NCBI RefSeq assembly: GCF_036711975.1
Contig: NC_091971.1
Span: 10,237,501-10,301,500 of the forward strand
From: Onthophagus taurus
Taxonomy: Eukaryota; Arthropoda; Insecta; Coleoptera; Scarabaeidae
Length of the DNA: 64,000 bases
Direction: 5' to 3'
The notes below the pieces were generated by a model that was given only the letters and a program-made list of their open reading frames with translations, ran no database searches and was not told the origin of the DNA. Below are positions 1 through 11,064 of this stretch, piece by piece (position 1 is the first letter of the stretch; the number at the start of each line of letters is the position of its first letter). A program made the translations under genes and the position numbers.

Positions 1-180
1 AATTTTCATACTTCTATTCCAGGAACTGGATTTTATACGAATTTTTAAAACTTAATCGGTGAAAATTGCAAAATTTGAAAAAATTGTCGAAGAAGAAAAA
101 CAAATTTTATTCTGTACCCACTACATAAAAAAAATAAGAATAACAATAAAAATATCTATATGTGTATAAAACAAAAATAA

Positions 181-1250
181 AAAAGTTAAGGGGTGAGAAT
201 AGGGCTACCGACCAAGGTCTTTCTGCCCGTGATTTTTGTAGTCGGCGGCTTGCTTCAGTCTTCTCTGACGGCCAGGAGTTTTTGGAAGAGAAGAGGTGGG
301 TTGTTGCGAGGGTGGAGTAATGGAGTCGATATAAGCGTGTGTTGCAAGGCGTTGGTAGGAAAATTTAGAATGGATTTATCGGACAAAGATTGAAGACGGG
401 TATGGATAGGGGGTATATCGGTAAGTTGGTATAGCAGATTATTGCTAGGGTTAAAGAGGGGATTACGGGGGTTCCTAATTCGGGTGATGGATCTCAGTGC
501 AGATCTTTCCGCTACTTCCAGGTGGTACTTCGTTCTTCTTGGTGCGTTGCTTAGCAGTATTGATCCATATTCTATGATGGGCCTGCATATGGTCTTGTAG
601 ATGTGCGAGGCACATGAGGTAGAGATTCCGCGACCGCTGAACGAGAGAGATTTAAAGTGTTTGGCGCGTGTCTTTACTTTCATCTTCACCTTGATTGCAT
701 GAGTGGAAAACTTAAGCGTTCTGTCAAGTATTATGCCCAGATACTTACAGGTTGATGAGACGGAGATTGCCGTTGATTGGATTGTAATTGTGGGAGAGGG
801 AGCGCGGGGTGAGAGGAATGGGACAAAAAATTGTGTTTTTGTGGGATTGAGTAGGATGCGCCATTTTCGGTACCAATTTTCCGTTTCGTTTATGAGCGTC
901 TGCAGCTTACGGACCGAGGAAGTGATATCCCTACTGTGCGAGACCAATGCTGTGTCGTCGGCATAAAGTAGTGCGTATGCAGTGAGGTTAAAGGCGTCTG
1001 GGTTGTCGTTGTAAAGATCGTGGCAGAAAAGATTGTATAGAGAGGGAGAGATAGGCGAACCCTGAGGAAGGCCTTGCTGAGCGGAGAAGCTGTGGGAGAA
1101 ATGATTTTTCAACTTCACGATGGAGGAGCGATTCGACAGGAATTGGTTTATCAGGGTTAGAAGATAGTATGGCGTTTTTAGCTTATCCAGTTTAAATAGC
1201 AATCCTTTGTGCCACACGGAGTCAAAGGCCTTTCGGACGTCCAGAAAAAT
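181..1250 (-). mobile_element. 5'-truncated non-LTR retrotransposon (Jockey-type LINE) reverse transcriptase
   Basis: The minus strand from about 1246 down to 255 is one open frame. It starts inside the reverse transcriptase with FLDVRKAFDSVWHKG, then shows QGLPQGSPISPSLYNL and the catalytic YADDTALVSHS, followed by the thumb-like segment CKYLGIILDRTLKF and the C-terminal region typical of Jockey-group LINEs (SNAPRRTKYHLEVAERSALR). The endonuclease and ORF1 are missing, and the copy begins abruptly near 1246-1250, as expected for 5' truncation. The frame has no internal stop over about 330 codons, so the insertion is fairly young. It lies in what should be an intron or upstream region of the following CYP4 gene, in reverse orientation. 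The 3' UTR and tail probably occupy roughly 181-254; the AT-rich bases 1-180 hold nothing I recognise. Confidence 0.85.
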
Positions 1251-1652
1251 TGTCGATTATTTCAAAAATTTATTTCTCAAGAACTAAAAGTGATTTTTCA
1301 AAACGGCTTTTTGCATTAAAAAGAGGATACTTTAATTAATAATCGAAAGTGATAACATGACTTACAAACGTAGACGAAACTGCAATAAGAGATTTTATAT
1401 ATCGTATTGGGATTGTTACAATGAGGTTGCTAATTGTAAACCTGATATAAATAAAGCTGTATTCAAAGAAAAAAGTCCTACTGGGGTTGAACTTGATTAT
1501 TATTTGCAATGTCCAACACCTAAAAGAGATACTAATTCCTGTGAAGCCGGATATTTGGTAACTATCCGGTGTATCTATTTTTGCAATCTTATCCATAACA
1601 ATAAAAACATCAACAATTTGCATAACAATACATTTAAAATAATATATTTTAG
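1251..1652. other. Intron or upstream sequence of the CYP4 gene; small unidentified ORF
   Basis: This stretch sits between the LINE and the first recognisable P450 exon. A 99-codon frame on the plus strand (1357-1656) encodes a Lys/Asn/Cys-rich polypeptide (for example YYLQCPTPKRDTNSCEAG), and the opposite strand is also open for 115 codons. I recognise neither product. The plus frame runs straight through the splice acceptor at 1651-1652, so it is not a P450 exon. It may be chance or a fragment of an unknown element. Confidence 0.35.
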
Positions 1653-2972
1653 GTAAAAAATGGGCTAAAAATAGAAAAATCATAACACCAGCATTTCATT
1701 TCAAAATCTTAGAAGATTTCGTTCAAACCTTCAACACATCTCACGATCGATTAATTTCAAAGTTATCGAAAGAAATGGGAAAGAAGGGTTTCGATGTTTA
1801 TCCGCATATAGCAAGATGTGCTCTTGATGTTATTTGTGGTACCTATAACACAAATAAAACAAACCAAATTTTTTATAAAAAACTTTTTAGAAACCGCAAT
1901 GGGAACTTGTGTAAACGCCCAAGAAGATATAAATTCTGAATATGTAAAAACGGTCGAAAAAATGGGATTACTTGTAATTAGACGTTCGTTTTCGCCAATT
2001 CTCCAAATTGATACGATGTTTAAGTATTTTTCGTCGGATGCAATTAATGAAAGGAAATATTTGGAAATTTTACACGGGTATACAAGAAAAATCATCAAAT
2101 CGAGGCGTTTGGAATTATATTCGAACGATAAGATAAATTCTAATGGAAATGATCGCGATGATTTTGGAATTAAAAAGAAACGAGCTTTCCTCGATTTATT
2201 ATTAGAATATCAAATGGGAGATCCGTCGTTTACCGATGAAGATATTCGCGAAGAAGTTGATACCTTTACTTTTGAGGGTCACGAAACAACAGCTTCAACG
2301 ATAGCCTTTTCGATACACTCTTTAGCAATGAATCCTAAAATTCAACAAAAAGCTTTCAAAGAAGTCGAAGAAATCCTCAAAGACGATCCCAAAAGACATT
2401 TTACGTTTACAGATCTTCAAGAAATGAAATATATGGAGATGATTATCAAAGAAGCACTTCGTTTGTACACAACAGTTCCGCTTTATGGGCGCCAATTAAC
2501 TGAAGATTTTAAAATGGGTTAATCAAATTTTTTTAATTAAAATCTTTTTTTAATTTGATTATTTTAATTTGATTTTTAGATGATATTACTCTTCCAAAAG
2601 GAATTATGTTAACGATTTACGCAATGGGAATTCATCGCAACCCGGAATATTTTAAGGATCCTGAAGTTTTTGACCCGGAAAGATTTTCACCTGAAAATAC
2701 TAAGGGGAGATCGCCGTTTTGTTTTATACCATTTAGCGCTGGACCAAGAAACTGCATCGGTAATTTTTTATTTATATTTGTTTTTAATTATTATTAATTT
2801 ATTGTTTTTAGGGCAAAAATTTGCTATGTTAGAAGTTAAAGCGACTTTAGCAAATTTACTCAGAAACTTCGTCATTCTTCCAGTAAATCAAAACCAAGAT
2901 GTTATACTGAGAAACGATTTGGTTCTTAAATCAGATAACGGGATCTGGATTAAATTAGAGAAACGTCTTTAA
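1653..2972 (+). CDS. Cytochrome P450, CYP4 family (3' exons only)
   Basis: Heme-thiolate monooxygenase of the ER membrane; insect CYP4 enzymes hydroxylate fatty acids, hydrocarbons and other lipids. Four exons are visible: 1653-1838, 1891-2517, 2580-2759 and 2812-2972, giving the last 383 residues. Landmarks in order: the C-helix [14 protein letters not shown] at the start, CETAMGT across the first junction, the I-helix oxygen-binding motif EGHETTAS, the K-helix ExxR in [15 protein letters not shown], the PERF motif DPERFSP, and the heme loop [15 protein letters not shown] split by the last intron. The first intron position matches that before the equivalent exon of the minus-strand CYP4 gene at 5330-10742, so roughly 110 N-terminal residues are missing and should lie left of the window, beyond the LINE. 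If no such exons exist the copy is a pseudogene. All visible functional motifs are intact. An AATAAA signal is at 2981. Confidence 0.9.
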
Positions 2973-2980
2973 ATCTTATT

Positions 2981-2986
2981 AATAAA
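2981..2986 (+). terminator. Likely polyadenylation signal of the CYP4 gene
   Basis: AATAAA lies nine bases after the P450 stop codon and only about 84 bases before the start codon of CCDC113. The whole spacer is 97 bp, so the 3' UTR of the P450 transcript must be very short or overlap the CCDC113 promoter. Confidence 0.5.
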
Positions 2987-3069
2987 AATAAATTTTGACA
3001 ACGTCATGTTGTCATCTTTACTTTTTCTATTTGTGCCCGTTTAATTCCTTTTCCATTTAATTAAATAAA

Positions 3070-5255
3070 ATGTCGCAATCTGGATTGGTTACCCTTCACA
3101 CATTAAGTACTCTATCAAACCACGACTTTATACATACAGTTCGCGGATTGCAAACGGAAATAAAACGGATTAACACCGAAAACAGTATATTCGTTAATTT
3201 TTTAAACGCAAACGAACCGGCTTTAATTGAACGAATGGACGTAACGTTAACGAAAGTCCAAGAAATGCAATCTCAAGCTCAACCTGAACCGAATAAAACA
3301 GTATCTGGGATCAGCGGAGCAATAAACGCTCCGGTTGATGCTCAAAGTGCAGTGTCAAAAAGTGTTATGGACGAAAAAGTTTTAAAAGCAGCAAAAGGGC
3401 CGAGAATCAACTATTCTTATCGGACGGATTTGTTGTTACGCGAACAGGATGATATACAAACAAATTTGGAACGTTTTATCAAAAAAACTCATCTGCAAAA
3501 GAATAGATTAATTGCTGAAATTGAGGAAAGTGGGATTAGAAATACCGAATTAGTTGAGGCTAGGAATAATTTTGAAACAGTTGTTGTTATTGAAGGGATT
3601 GAAGAAATAACACAAAAAATTCCAGCTGAAAAATTTGTGAGGTAACAAAAAGAATGTTTAAATCTAGAATAATTAATAGAAGAACTCATACTAGAGCAAG
3701 AACTAGAAACATTCGGGTTTAGCCGTCTTAGAGATGAATCTTTGTAGTTCTAGGTCTAGTGTTAGTTCTAGTTTTAGTTCAGTTGAAGTATACAAAAAAC
3801 TAGTATTGAATGATAACTTAAACTAGAACTGATACTGACATTAGAACTAACACTAGATCTAGAACTAGAAACATTCGGGTTTAGCCCCGCGTCTCTTAAG
3901 ACGGCTAAACCCGAATGTTTCTAGTTCTAGGTCTAGTGTTAGTTCTAGTTTTACACCAGCACTAGAACTAATACAATATTTAGAACTAGAATCATTGGGG
4001 TTTAGCCGTCTTGAGAGACGTGCGGCTAAATCCAAATGTTTCTAGTTCTCGGTCTAGCGTTACTTCGAGTTTTGCACTAGCACTATCACCAGAACTAACA
4101 CAAGATCTAAAACTAGAATCATTCGGGTTTAGCCGTCTTGAGAGACGTGCGGCTAACTCCGAATGATTCTAGTTCTAGGTCTTGTGTTAGTTCTATTTTT
4201 AGTTCAATAGAAATATACAACAAGGTAGTACTGAATAACAGCTAAAACTAGAACTAACACTAACATTAGAACTAACACTAGACGTAGAACTAGAAACATT
4301 CGAATTTAGCCGTCTTAAGAGACATACGGCTAAACCCGAAACATTCTAGTTTCTAGATCTAGTGTCAATTCTAGTTTTAATTCAATAGAGGTATACAACA
4401 AACTAGCACTGAATGACAACTAAAACTAGAACAACCACTAACACTAGAACTAACACTACAAAGTTTCTAGTTCTTTGTCTACTAATATCTAGTAATTAAT
4501 CAATTTTAAATATAGAATTTTATGTTAGATACATGCAAGAATGGTTAAAATTTGCACAAATAATGTTAGAAAAACTTCGTTTACGAACAAATTCACTTCG
4601 CACTACATACAACAAATTAAAATCCCAATTAATTCAAAAAGAAGAATCGGGAGTGTCTGTTAGTGAAGTCGATTTTGTACAATTAGATATTGCGAATAAA
4701 AACTTTTTGGATAGTATTGAAGAAAAAAATAAAAATTTAATCGAATTGAAACAAATAAATGGAAAAGCAAGCTATATGTTATCAAAACATAAAAATTTTC
4801 TACAAAAGCAACAAATAACGTTTGATAAAATTTTGGAGACGATTTTAAGGACAAATAGTTTTTATGAAAGACTTGATAGAGATTACGATGCGACTTCTTT
4901 AGTTATAGAAAAGCAACAAGAAAAATATGATGATTTAGTAAAATTAACTAGTAAATACACAGTCCCTGATGTTATGGAGTACATCAAGAAAAAAGCTGAA
5001 TTAGCTAACTTGAAAAAGAACCTTAAAGTTACAATGAGAAAAGTCAATATTCAAATGATGGCAATGGGAACTTATTCGCGAACGATGTGTCAATTAACTG
5101 GAATAACAAAAGTGGATCCTTCTTGGTTTGAATCAACGATTTCAACGCCTGATAGTATCAGCATTATTGAATTATCAAAAGCGATACCTTCTTTTATTCA
5201 CAAAGAATCATTTTTCAAAGCTTTAGATAGCCGCAAAATGGAAAAGGATAAATGA
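3070..5255 (+). CDS. CCDC113: CCDC113 / CFAP263, axonemal coiled-coil protein
   Basis: Two exons (3070-3641 and 4529-5255) join in frame as R (AG|A) and give 432 residues; human CCDC113 is about 377. The family is a coiled-coil subunit of the 96-nm axonemal repeat, partnering CCDC96 (CFAP184) between radial spoke 3 and the nexin-dynein regulatory complex. The C-terminal half carries the DUF4201 pattern: an LRLRTNSLRTTYNKLKSQL helix, QKEESGVSVSEVDFVQLDI, then VPDVMEYIKKKAELANLKK near residue 360. The N-terminal part (GLQTEIKRINTENSIF) matches the family's first coiled coil. No signal peptide or membrane span is seen, as expected. The start is the first ATG after the AT-rich spacer and is not contested. 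It is tail-to-tail with the next CYP4 gene (74 bp between stop codons). In insects expression should be mostly in testis and ciliated neurons. CCDC96 shares DUF4201 and is the main alternative. Confidence 0.82.
3650..4500. repeat. Array of hairpin units of the CTAGAACTAACACTAG family
   Basis: The CCDC113 intron (3642-4528) is filled with repeated inverted units. Each consists of a CTAGAAC-rich arm, a GGGTTTAGCCG block, a short AGAGACG loop, and the reverse complements CGGCTAAACCC and GTTCTAG. At least four hairpins are visible (about 3835-3955, 3955-4075, 4085-4200, 4250-4375). Related units recur at 25285-25570, 35808-35885 and about 41185-41250. Confidence 0.85.
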
Positions 5256-5329
5256 CATTTACATAGATTTTAATTTTTTTATTTTATTTTTTAATTTTAT
5301 AAAAAGAACGATATATTTTTTATTCTTCT

Positions 5330-8300
5330 TTATGTAGTTTTAGAGGGAAATAAAGATTCCCTTTTTTTTAATTTTATTTGTATTCCATTTGCAGACCCTA
5401 AAACAACATTAGAAACGGGAATTGGTTCGTAACCATCAACGGGTAATATTTCAAATCGTCTTAATATCCTTGAAATTATAGCTTTCATTTCAAAAATTGC
5501 AAATTTTTGTCCAATACAATTCCTAGGACCTAAACTAAAAGAAAGGTAAGTAAACGGTTCCATTTCGGTGTTAAATCGTTCTGGAATAAATTCTTCAGGA
5601 TTTTCAAACAAATCGGGGTTTCGATGATATCCATATGGAAATATTGCAATTGATACTTTTTTTGGAATTGTCCATTTACCTGTATTCATAAAAAAATTAT
5701 AATTAAGCCGGTATTACACTATCATAGTTCTATGCCATTGATCTATTATGTACCAGTGACAAGCTTCTTATGTACCTTTCGTAGCTAGTAAGCTAAGTAT
5801 AAAGGATTAAGATAAGATTCACCAGTTGCTAAGAATCTAAGAGTCTTCCACACTTATACTGTTTCTAAAATGAGTACTTTTTCTGTGCAACCTATTTATA
5901 CAGGGTGTATCTGAATGACTGCAACAAACTTCAAGGGGTGATTCTTTAGTGAATTTTAAGGGTACTTTGATATATGAACCATGGGGGACTTCGGCTCCCC
6001 TAAGGAGCTACACCTCTCCAAAAATGGCGGAAAATTTTGGTTTAATTTTTTTTTCTCAAAAACCATAAACGCTAGGAAAATGAAATTTGGGGAATATGTT
6101 TAACTTATAATAGGGCACGTTTTGACCCTATTTGTACTTTCAACCTACCCTTCTAACTACTAAACGTAACAAACCCCGTTCAATTTATGCCTAGATTTTT
6201 TTATGCAGATGGTAAATACATTTTAAAAAAATGTACATAGGTAGATGAAAGTATCCTAAAACTTTTTTATCTCTCTAAAATTTTTCCAAAAACGACTAAT
6301 TTTTGAGAAAAAAAATAATAAAGCAAACACTGCCCGTTAAACAACCAGGTTGTTGATCAAAAGTTGGAATGAATTTTAATTGAAAAAATCTTAGTGGGCT
6401 TTGTAGACTTTGTCAGAAATATTTTTGACGTTTAAATGTCAGTGTTTTTCTTACTATTATCATTGTTTTTCAAATAAAGTTCTATCGCATTTACGCTCGT
6501 TCACTCGACGTTTCACAATTTTAAATAAAACAATAATAATAGTAAGAAAACCACTGATATTTAAACGTCAAAAATATTTCTGACAAAGATTGGAAAGTCT
6601 ACTAAGATTTTTTCATTAAAAATTCATTCCAACTTTCGATTAACAACCCTACAGCTTAACAGTTAGTGTTTGCTTAATTAATTTTTTTCTCAGAAACTAT
6701 TAACTTTTCGAAGAACATCAGAGAGACAAAAAAGTTTTAGAATATTTTCATCTATCTAAATAAAATATTTCCAATGTATTTATCACCGTCATAAGAAAAA
6801 TCTAGACAAAAATTGAACGGGGGTGGTTATGTTTAGTACCTTAGAAGAGTAGGTTGAAAGTACAAATAGGGTTAAAACGTGCCCTATTATGAGTTAAACA
6901 TATTCCTCAAATTTCATTTTCCTAGCGTTTATGGTTTTTGAGAAAAAAAAGTTAAACCAAAATTTTCTGCCATTTTTGGAGGGGTGTAGCTCCTTAGGCG
7001 AGCCGAACTCACCCATGGTTCATATATCAAAGTACCCTTAAAATTCACTAAAGAATCACCCCTTGAAGTTTGTTGCAGTCATTCAGATACACCCTGTATA
7101 CACTACGTGCCAAAAAAATAGCAACACCTCGAAAAAGATGAATCACCAAGCTGAAATCGTAACAAAACAACTGCATGTAAAAAGTCGGTGATAAAAACAT
7201 CATATCGATACACAAAGAATTACAAGTTATTATATGGTTTTTGCTGTGAAACAGATAATCTGTACCAGGAAAGTTAAAAACTGCATCACAAAGAATATTA
7301 ACCTCATGGTGCCTGGTCCCTCTACTGATTGTTTACTTTCAACTCTAAATACTTTTAGTATAAGGCAGATTGTTGATCTGCCTTTGTGAAACACTCATTG
7401 ATGTTATTATTATATCAAATGAGTTGCTTCTTCGTGTTTGTGCCACTGTCGATGTTGGGTTCTCGGATCACTTGTTAGTTTTTTGTGAGTTAGCGATATC
7501 AATGAGTACTAAGTCTAAGGCTAGAGTTATTAGTTTTCGTGATCTCCGTGGTATTAACATTCGTGCCTTTAATGAGGATCTGCAATTGATGAATTGGGAG
7601 GCTATCCTTGATCTTAATACAATTGATGACAAACTGAATTGCTTTAATGATACTATGTTATCCTTATTTGATTTTCATGCGCCTGTGATTACTAAGGTAA
7701 TCAGAAACCGTGCTTTTCCATGGATCACTTGGAATGTCAGGCAAATGATTAAACTAAGGAATGAAGCATTTGCTAAGTATAAAAGGATTAGGAGTCAACA
7801 GAGTTTTCACTATTATAATATTTTTTTGAAAAAAATTTAATCGTCGGTGACTCTGAGTGTTTGTGGAAAAACCTGAGAAGGTTTAACGTGTTGATGAAAT
7901 CTTCTGCTATTTCGTTGCCTTCTCATTTGTCAGATCCTAATGTTATCAATACATTTTTTAGTAATAGTGTAAATGACTTCTTGGTTACTCCTGATACTGA
8001 TCTTACTTTTTATGATAATAATAGGATGCGTCTTGCTTCGTTCATGTTTGCATTTAGTGAGGTCTCTACTGAGTGTATCCAGCAGATTTTATTGAACCTA
8101 AGGTCTATAGGAGTTGGATCTGATGGAATCAGCCTGGATATGATTCGACTGTGTCCATCTTTTCAATTTTTGTTTGATTCATTCTGTATTTCCGGATTGC
8201 TGGAAGTATGGTTTTGTTGTTCCCATTCCCAAAGTTATTCCTATCACTGGTTGTAAGGATCTGAGGGCCATTACAATTCTGCCGGTTCTTTCAAAGATCT

Positions 8301-10742
8301 TAGAAAGACTTATGATAGAGCAGTTAAATATTTATCTGGAAACAGATTACATTTTGTCTCTTAAGCATTCCGGGTTCAGGAGACAGTTCAGTTGTGCTAC
8401 TGTGCTCCTGGATTTGACTGATGATGTACTCAGGTCTCTGGACTAGGGTAAGACCTTTGACATCCTTGATCATAGTCTCCTGTTGTGCATTTTGAAGTTT
8501 ATTGGATTGGATGTTCATGCGGTTAAGCTATTCGATAGCTATTTATCAAATAGGGTTCAGTCGGTTGAGCTGAATTCTGTTTTATCTGATCCTGTGATCT
8601 GCTCTTCTGGTGCTCCTCATGGTTCTATTTTGGGCCCCGTCCTTTTCACCATTTACACATGCAACCTATTTTCCAAATTTGAGTATTGTTCTTATTTCTG
8701 GCACAATAAACAGTTTATTACTATTATTAAAGTAAATCCTTCAACAGTGCTTCGACCATGAATGTCGTCGTGGAAGCAGACATCATCGAGCGGTTAAAGA
8801 ACGTGAAGACAAATAAGTCAAATTTCGTTCTTCAGATCAGTATGGAGTGCCATATCGTTGGAGTATAAGTCAACTTTAGTTGTCATCCCTGACACTTTAA
8901 TGGCACACCGGTACATCCACAGCCCTTTGTACCATCCAGGCTAAACGAATGCCATGACATCATGTTTGTCCGCATTTGTCAGAACTTCCTACACGAAGAA
9001 GCAGTAGAAATTCTCCCCTGGCCTGTTTGTTTTCCGGATTTAAACACGATCAAGTATGTGTTGGATATGATGGGTTGGGTTGACAAACACCTTGCATTAA
9101 CTGCGTCATCATCTACAGCAAGACTGGGATGAGATTCTACAAAATATCATTGAGATCTCATTTATACCATGTCTCGCAGAGTTAGACAGTGCATAAACAG
9201 TCGTGGAGATGTAACATTTTATTGATATAAATTGTTGGTAATTATCTCTTTCGACGTGTTGCATTTTTCAAATAATTGATAATAAATCTATGACATAAAA
9301 CTATGATAGTATAATACTCCTTCAACTTAGGTTTTTGATTTTCTTTCAAATTTTCTTAAATAAAATTCAATACCAATTAACTTTAGCAATAAAATTTTTT
9401 CTTACCCAATTCTATATCTACATCTGAAGATCTTATATAAACCGGAACTGGAGGATACAACCTTAACGATTCTTTAATAACAAGATTAAGATATTGCATT
9501 TCGTTGAAATCCTGTAACGTTGGAAATCTGTCATCTTCGCCAAATATATGAAATAATTCGTCAATAATTTTATCTTGTACTTGTTTATGTTTTGATAAAC
9601 AGTATAGTAGGAAACTAATTCCAGAAGCGGTTGTATCGTGACCCTAAAATCAAAAACAATATTTATCTCAAGGTTTATTTTGTGAATTAGTTTCGAATAC
9701 CGCAAACATAAATGTATCAACTTCGTGCGCAATTTCTTTATCGTTTATGTTTGCTTCTAATAACAAATCAATAAAAGATAACTTTTTCTTTTCGTTGAAA
9801 TTTTTTTTTACATCATTAATTTTTTCTAGCCTTTTTTTATCGATAACATTTTTAGTAAATTCGTGTAAAACTTTTAAAGCTCTTTTCTGTTTCCAATAAT
9901 CTCTTGATAATAGGAATCCTACATGAAAGATTTTCCACACGGATTGCGATCGATCTTGCACAATCCTTAACATTTCTTTTACACTTTTTACATAAGTAGA
10001 TTCTTCATTATTTTGAGCGTTTATTGTGGTTCCCATTGCGGTTTCTACCATACAAATTAAAATGTATTATAATCCAAAAAACTTTTTTATGTTTTTTACC
10101 ACATATTACATCTAAAGTGCATAAAGTTATTACAGGATACACATCAAAAGAATCTTTAGTCACATAAGTCTCTAATTTTTTAATTAAATTTGTAATCGGT
10201 TGATGGAAATTGCAAATGTACGATTCTAAAACTTGGAGATGAAACGCCGGGGTTAAAACTTTTCTTGTTTTCTCCCATTTCTCCTCTAAAAACATTTTTA
10301 AAAGTAATTAATTCGTTAAAAAACTTTAAATTGGGTTTACTTTTACAAGTTAATAAACCAGTTCCTAACCAAGGTTCAATTTGTTCGTAAGTATTATCCT
10401 TATTCATGATTTTAGTAGTCCCCAAAAGAAGCTTTAAAAATTCTCTGTCCGTAACAAAAAGTACGCAAAGTCCAAGGCAGTTAAATCTTAATCTTGGCCC
10501 ATATTCTCTTGATAATTTTGTGATTTTATTTAGAGTTTCTTTAATAAATTATTTTACTCGATAATTTTTATATTTAAATAAAACGACTTACTGGTCTTGT
10601 TTTGAAACACTCTCCAATTACCAAGAAGAAAATGTCCTGGGGGACTAACAAAATCTTTAAGCTGTGCATTAACACGTTTATAATCGAGAATTTTCTTAAT
10701 AATCCATACAACGAAAATGGTTAAAATACTCAGGTAAAACAT
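5330..10742 (-). CDS. Cytochrome P450, CYP4 family (complete)
   Basis: Six exons on the minus strand, in coding order 10742-10592, 10538-10341, 10285-10100, 10044-9701, 9643-9406 and 5679-5330, sum to 489 codons (488 residues), the usual CYP4 length. ER monooxygenase acting on fatty-acid or hydrocarbon-like substrates. The N-terminus is a membrane anchor (MFYLSILTIFVVWIIKK) followed by the proline-rich hinge SPPGHFLLGN. Then come PWLGTGLLT, the C-helix WEKTRKVLTPAFHL, CETAMGT, the I-helix AGHDTTASG, the ExxR in KESLRLYPPVPVYIR, PERFNTE and the heme loop FSLGPRNCIGQKFAI. The start at 10742 is preferred because the anchor follows directly; an in-frame ATG at 10781 would add 13 charged residues. 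The last intron (9405-5680) is 3.7 kb owing to nested transposons, while the other introns are 50-60 bp. The exon layout parallels the CYP4 copy at 1653-2972, so the two are probably old local duplicates separated by CCDC113. Confidence 0.93.
5899..7098. repeat. 1.2-kb near-perfect palindrome (foldback / long-TIR MITE)
   Basis: The left end reads TACAGGGTGTATCTGAATGA and the right end is its reverse complement at 7079-7098. The two arms continue to match inwards, including the ATGTTTAACTCATAATAGGG-type block and the TTTGACGTTTAAATG block, to a centre near 6490. The element is therefore a single large hairpin of about 580-base arms with a loop of only a few tens of bases. TA dinucleotides at both ends suggest a mariner-superfamily TA target. 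No coding frame is seen. Confidence 0.88.
7101..9272 (+). mobile_element. Degenerate Tc1-like transposon interrupted by a LINE
   Basis: The left end CACTACGTGCCAAAAAAATA with GCAACACC is the usual Tc1-type terminus, and 9238-9272 read on the other strand contains a related ATGCAACACGTCGAAA sequence. Between 8755 and 9200 the plus strand holds a broken transposase C-terminus, with recognisable pieces CQNFLHEEAVEILPWP and a decayed DLN-type catalytic segment (FPDLNTIKYV) followed by DMMGW. The N-terminal half of the transposase is not recognisable. The copy is old, with several stops and shifts. Confidence 0.7.
7313..8755 (+). mobile_element. LINE fragment (endonuclease end plus reverse transcriptase), inserted in the Tc1-like element
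   Basis: The plus strand encodes the end of an AP-type endonuclease (GPSTDCLLSTLNTFS, then DVIIISNELLLR and VGFSDHLLVFCELA) and an RT with KDLRAITILPVLSKILERL, a decayed SGFRRQFSCATVLLDLTDD, SYLSNRVQSVELNSV and GSILGPVLFTIYT. The catalytic YADD and everything after it are absent, so the copy is internally or 3' deleted. At least three frame breaks divide it. It resembles the CR1/Jockey-like fragment at 42405-43135. Confidence 0.82.
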
Positions 10743-11064
10743 TCTGTAACGGCGCTTGAATTGCACTGAGAGAAAGAACATGCAACGAGTTCGAGCGCAC
10801 TTCCTTTAGCAATGCACTTTCAAGCACATCATGAAGACTATAATCACCCAAATGACCTAGAAAATGACCTCAAATAACATAGCTAAATTCAGTTTTGTTT
10901 GTTCATTATTTTTATTTTAAGGTATAAATACGTACATTTATAATGTATACATTTCTAAAGTATTAAAAAATATTTTTTACAGTGTTTCAACTTTATATAA
11001 AGTTAATGAAATAGAATCACATTGTTTTTATGTTACATTAGTTTAACTTTCACTTTTTCTTTAT
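10743..11064. other. Intergenic spacer
   Basis: This holds the promoter and 5' UTR of the minus-strand CYP4 gene and the 3' UTR of the structural protein gene (also minus). I see no further gene, only AT-rich sequence. Confidence 0.5.

Larger units (their letters stand above)
5711..9317. mobile_element. Outer TIR element carrying other transposons
   Basis: The 37 bases at 5711-5747 and the reverse complement of 9281-9317 match with about five mismatches (core ACTATCATAGTT and TATG). They bracket nearly the whole last intron of the CYP4 gene. No transposase belonging to this outer pair is visible, so it looks like a non-autonomous TIR element into which later elements inserted. Family unknown. 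Confidence 0.65.

Noticed and set aside
1-60. Possible P450 exon reading GTGFYTN just after a CAG at 20-22
   Set aside because: It resembles the CYP4 GTGLLT segment only loosely and reaches a stop within eight codons with no fitting donor.
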